NCBI GenBank assembly: GCA_945897885.1
Contig: CAMDGU010000009.1
Span: 1 to 64,000, forward strand
Direction: 5' to 3'
DNA length: 64,000 bases
Source: Chitinophaga pinensis
GTDB taxonomy: Bacteria; Bacteroidota; Bacteroidia; NS11-12g; UBA9320
The notes beneath the pieces are model-generated. The model was given only the letters and a program-made list of their open reading frames with translations. It was not told the origin of the DNA and did no database searches. Of the stretch, positions 63,196 through 64,000 are shown in pieces (the stretch's first letter is position 1; each line of letters begins with the position of its first letter). The position numbers were made by a program, and so were the translations under genes.

Positions 63196-64000
63196 TTGGT
63201 CAGATTTTTAAAATATTGTTTTTTAATTGGAATATTATTTCCATTGCTTGCAACTGCCCAAGATGTTGATGCCTTGCAATTTATTGAAAACAAAGGCCAG
63301 TTTGATTCCAAAGTGCTTTTTAGAGTTCAGTTAAACAGTGGGTATGTTTTTCTGGAACAAAACGCCATTACCTTTAAAATATTTGATGAAAAAAATTATG
63401 CCGAAGCGCATCAGCATTTGCATAAGGACCATCAAAAAACGGATGAGACCATTATCTACGGTCATGTGTTTAAATACAAATTTTATAAAAGCAGAACGAA
63501 TTTAACGGTCCGGGGGCAAAAGCCATTTTTTGAAAAGTTTAATTATTTTTTAGGAAACGATAAAAGCAAATGGGCCTCAAATGTTTTGGCATTTTCGGAA
63601 GTTATTTATACCAACGTTTACGATGGAATTAATTTAAAAGTTTATTCCTTGCATGGGCAAATAAAGTATGAATGGATTGTTAGCCCCGGTGCCGATGCTT
63701 CGCAAATTGAACTGGAACTTGTTGGGCTTGACTCAACTGCAATCAAAAACAATGCATTACTGTTGCACACGTCTATTGGTACATTTCCTGATAAAAATTT
63801 GGAAGTATGGCAAAGCAGCGGTCAACTAAAAAAAGTATATGCATTGGGTTTAAAATGCAATTATGTTTTAAAGAAAAACAGGATTTCGTACCAATTTCCG
63901 GAAGGATATAACAAGGATATGGAATTAGTGATTGACCCCATTCTTGTCTTTTCAACCTATTCGGGTTCACGCGGTGATAATTTTGGGTATACCGCGACGT
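63196..64000 (+). CDS. Large secreted protein, N-terminal fragment (DUF7948-like, T9SS-type)
   Basis: The frame opens at a TTG at 63196 and continues through the right edge with no stop; 268 codons are visible. It has a signal peptide ending at LLATAQD. Then comes a domain typical of long Bacteroidota surface proteins: FIENKGQFDSKVLFRVQ, FFEKFNYFLGNDKSKW, VYDGINLKVYS, and finally DPILVFSTYSGSRGDN, where SBBP-type repeats usually begin. The rest, including any T9SS sorting tail, is outside. The start is the only usable one, because an in-frame stop lies 9 bases upstream. Confidence 0.8.
   Translation, partial: MVRFLKYCFLIGILFPLLATAQDVDALQFIENKGQFDSKVLFRVQLNSGYVFLEQNAITFKIFDEKNYAEAHQHLHKDHQKTDETIIYGHVFKYKFYKSRTNLTVRGQKPFFEKFNYFLGNDKSKWASNVLAFSEVIYTNVYDGINLKVYSLHGQIKYEWIVSPGADASQIELELVGLDSTAIKNNALLLHTSIGTFPDKNLEVWQSSGQLKKVYALGLKCNYVLKKNRISYQFPEGYNKDMELVIDPILVFSTYSGSRGDNFGYTAT

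Overview
The window comes from a chromosome of the phylum Bacteroidota. The evidence is the AT-rich sequence, perfect TAnnTTTG -7 promoter elements (several with a -33 TTTG), a fused CcoN-CcoO oxidase subunit, three secreted proteins with type IX secretion (T9SS) sorting tails, TonB receptors with carboxypeptidase-like N-terminal domains, a FecR/ECF sigma signalling locus, DUF4249, and an EF-G2-type second elongation factor. I cannot name a genus.

Layout. 1-2050: end of a defence-like operon on the minus strand (XRE repressor, McrB-like AAA+ NTPase, start of a DUF1016/YhcG-type nuclease cut by the window edge). 2273-11972: a minus-strand cbb3 oxidase locus in transcription order: Rrf2 Fe-S regulator, a 52-aa Cys/His-rich protein, ccoI, ccoS, fused ccoNO, ccoQ, ccoP, ccoG, ccoH, SafE-type membrane protein. 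12090-17564: a TauE permease, two T9SS beta-helix proteins, MarC, and the 23S rRNA methyltransferase RlmF. 17652-21831: a TonB receptor followed by a LytS/LytTR two-component pair, with a candidate LytTR site upstream of the receptor. 21939-27759: SDR/TspO, then divergent cyanophycinase and cyanophycin synthetase. 27895-33325: an uncharacterised cluster (CsgG-like domain fused to a barrel-like region, small secreted protein, SDR, CPBP membrane protein, epimerase, divergent HTH regulator). Its two minus-strand transcription units share two upstream sequence blocks at identical spacing.

33.3-40.5 kb is more accessory: DUF1801, an F420-reductase-like dehydrogenase, a lipoprotein, a REP-transposase remnant with palindromes, a decayed IS4-family element, DUF3050, a saccharopine-dehydrogenase-like gene and repeat-rich spacer. 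40577-45907 is an ECF sigma / FecR / STN-TonB receptor / DUF4249 operon with a 51-aa FecR-N-terminus-like microprotein inserted. From 46 kb onward come tRNA-Val, an EF-G paralogue lacking the catalytic His, a PqqB-like hydrolase, an apparently frameshifted lipoprotein, threonine aldolase, outer-membrane and membrane proteins, a SNF2 helicase, a T9SS protein, YebC, an acyl-CoA carboxylase beta subunit, UppP-DUF3098-FtsX, LysS, and the start of a large secreted protein cut by the right edge.

The best candidates for something undescribed are the co-regulated 27.9-33.3 kb cluster, the microprotein between sigma factor and FecR, the McrB/DUF1016 operon, and the LytTR site in front of its own operon. 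All functions are inferred from motifs read by eye; no database search was run.
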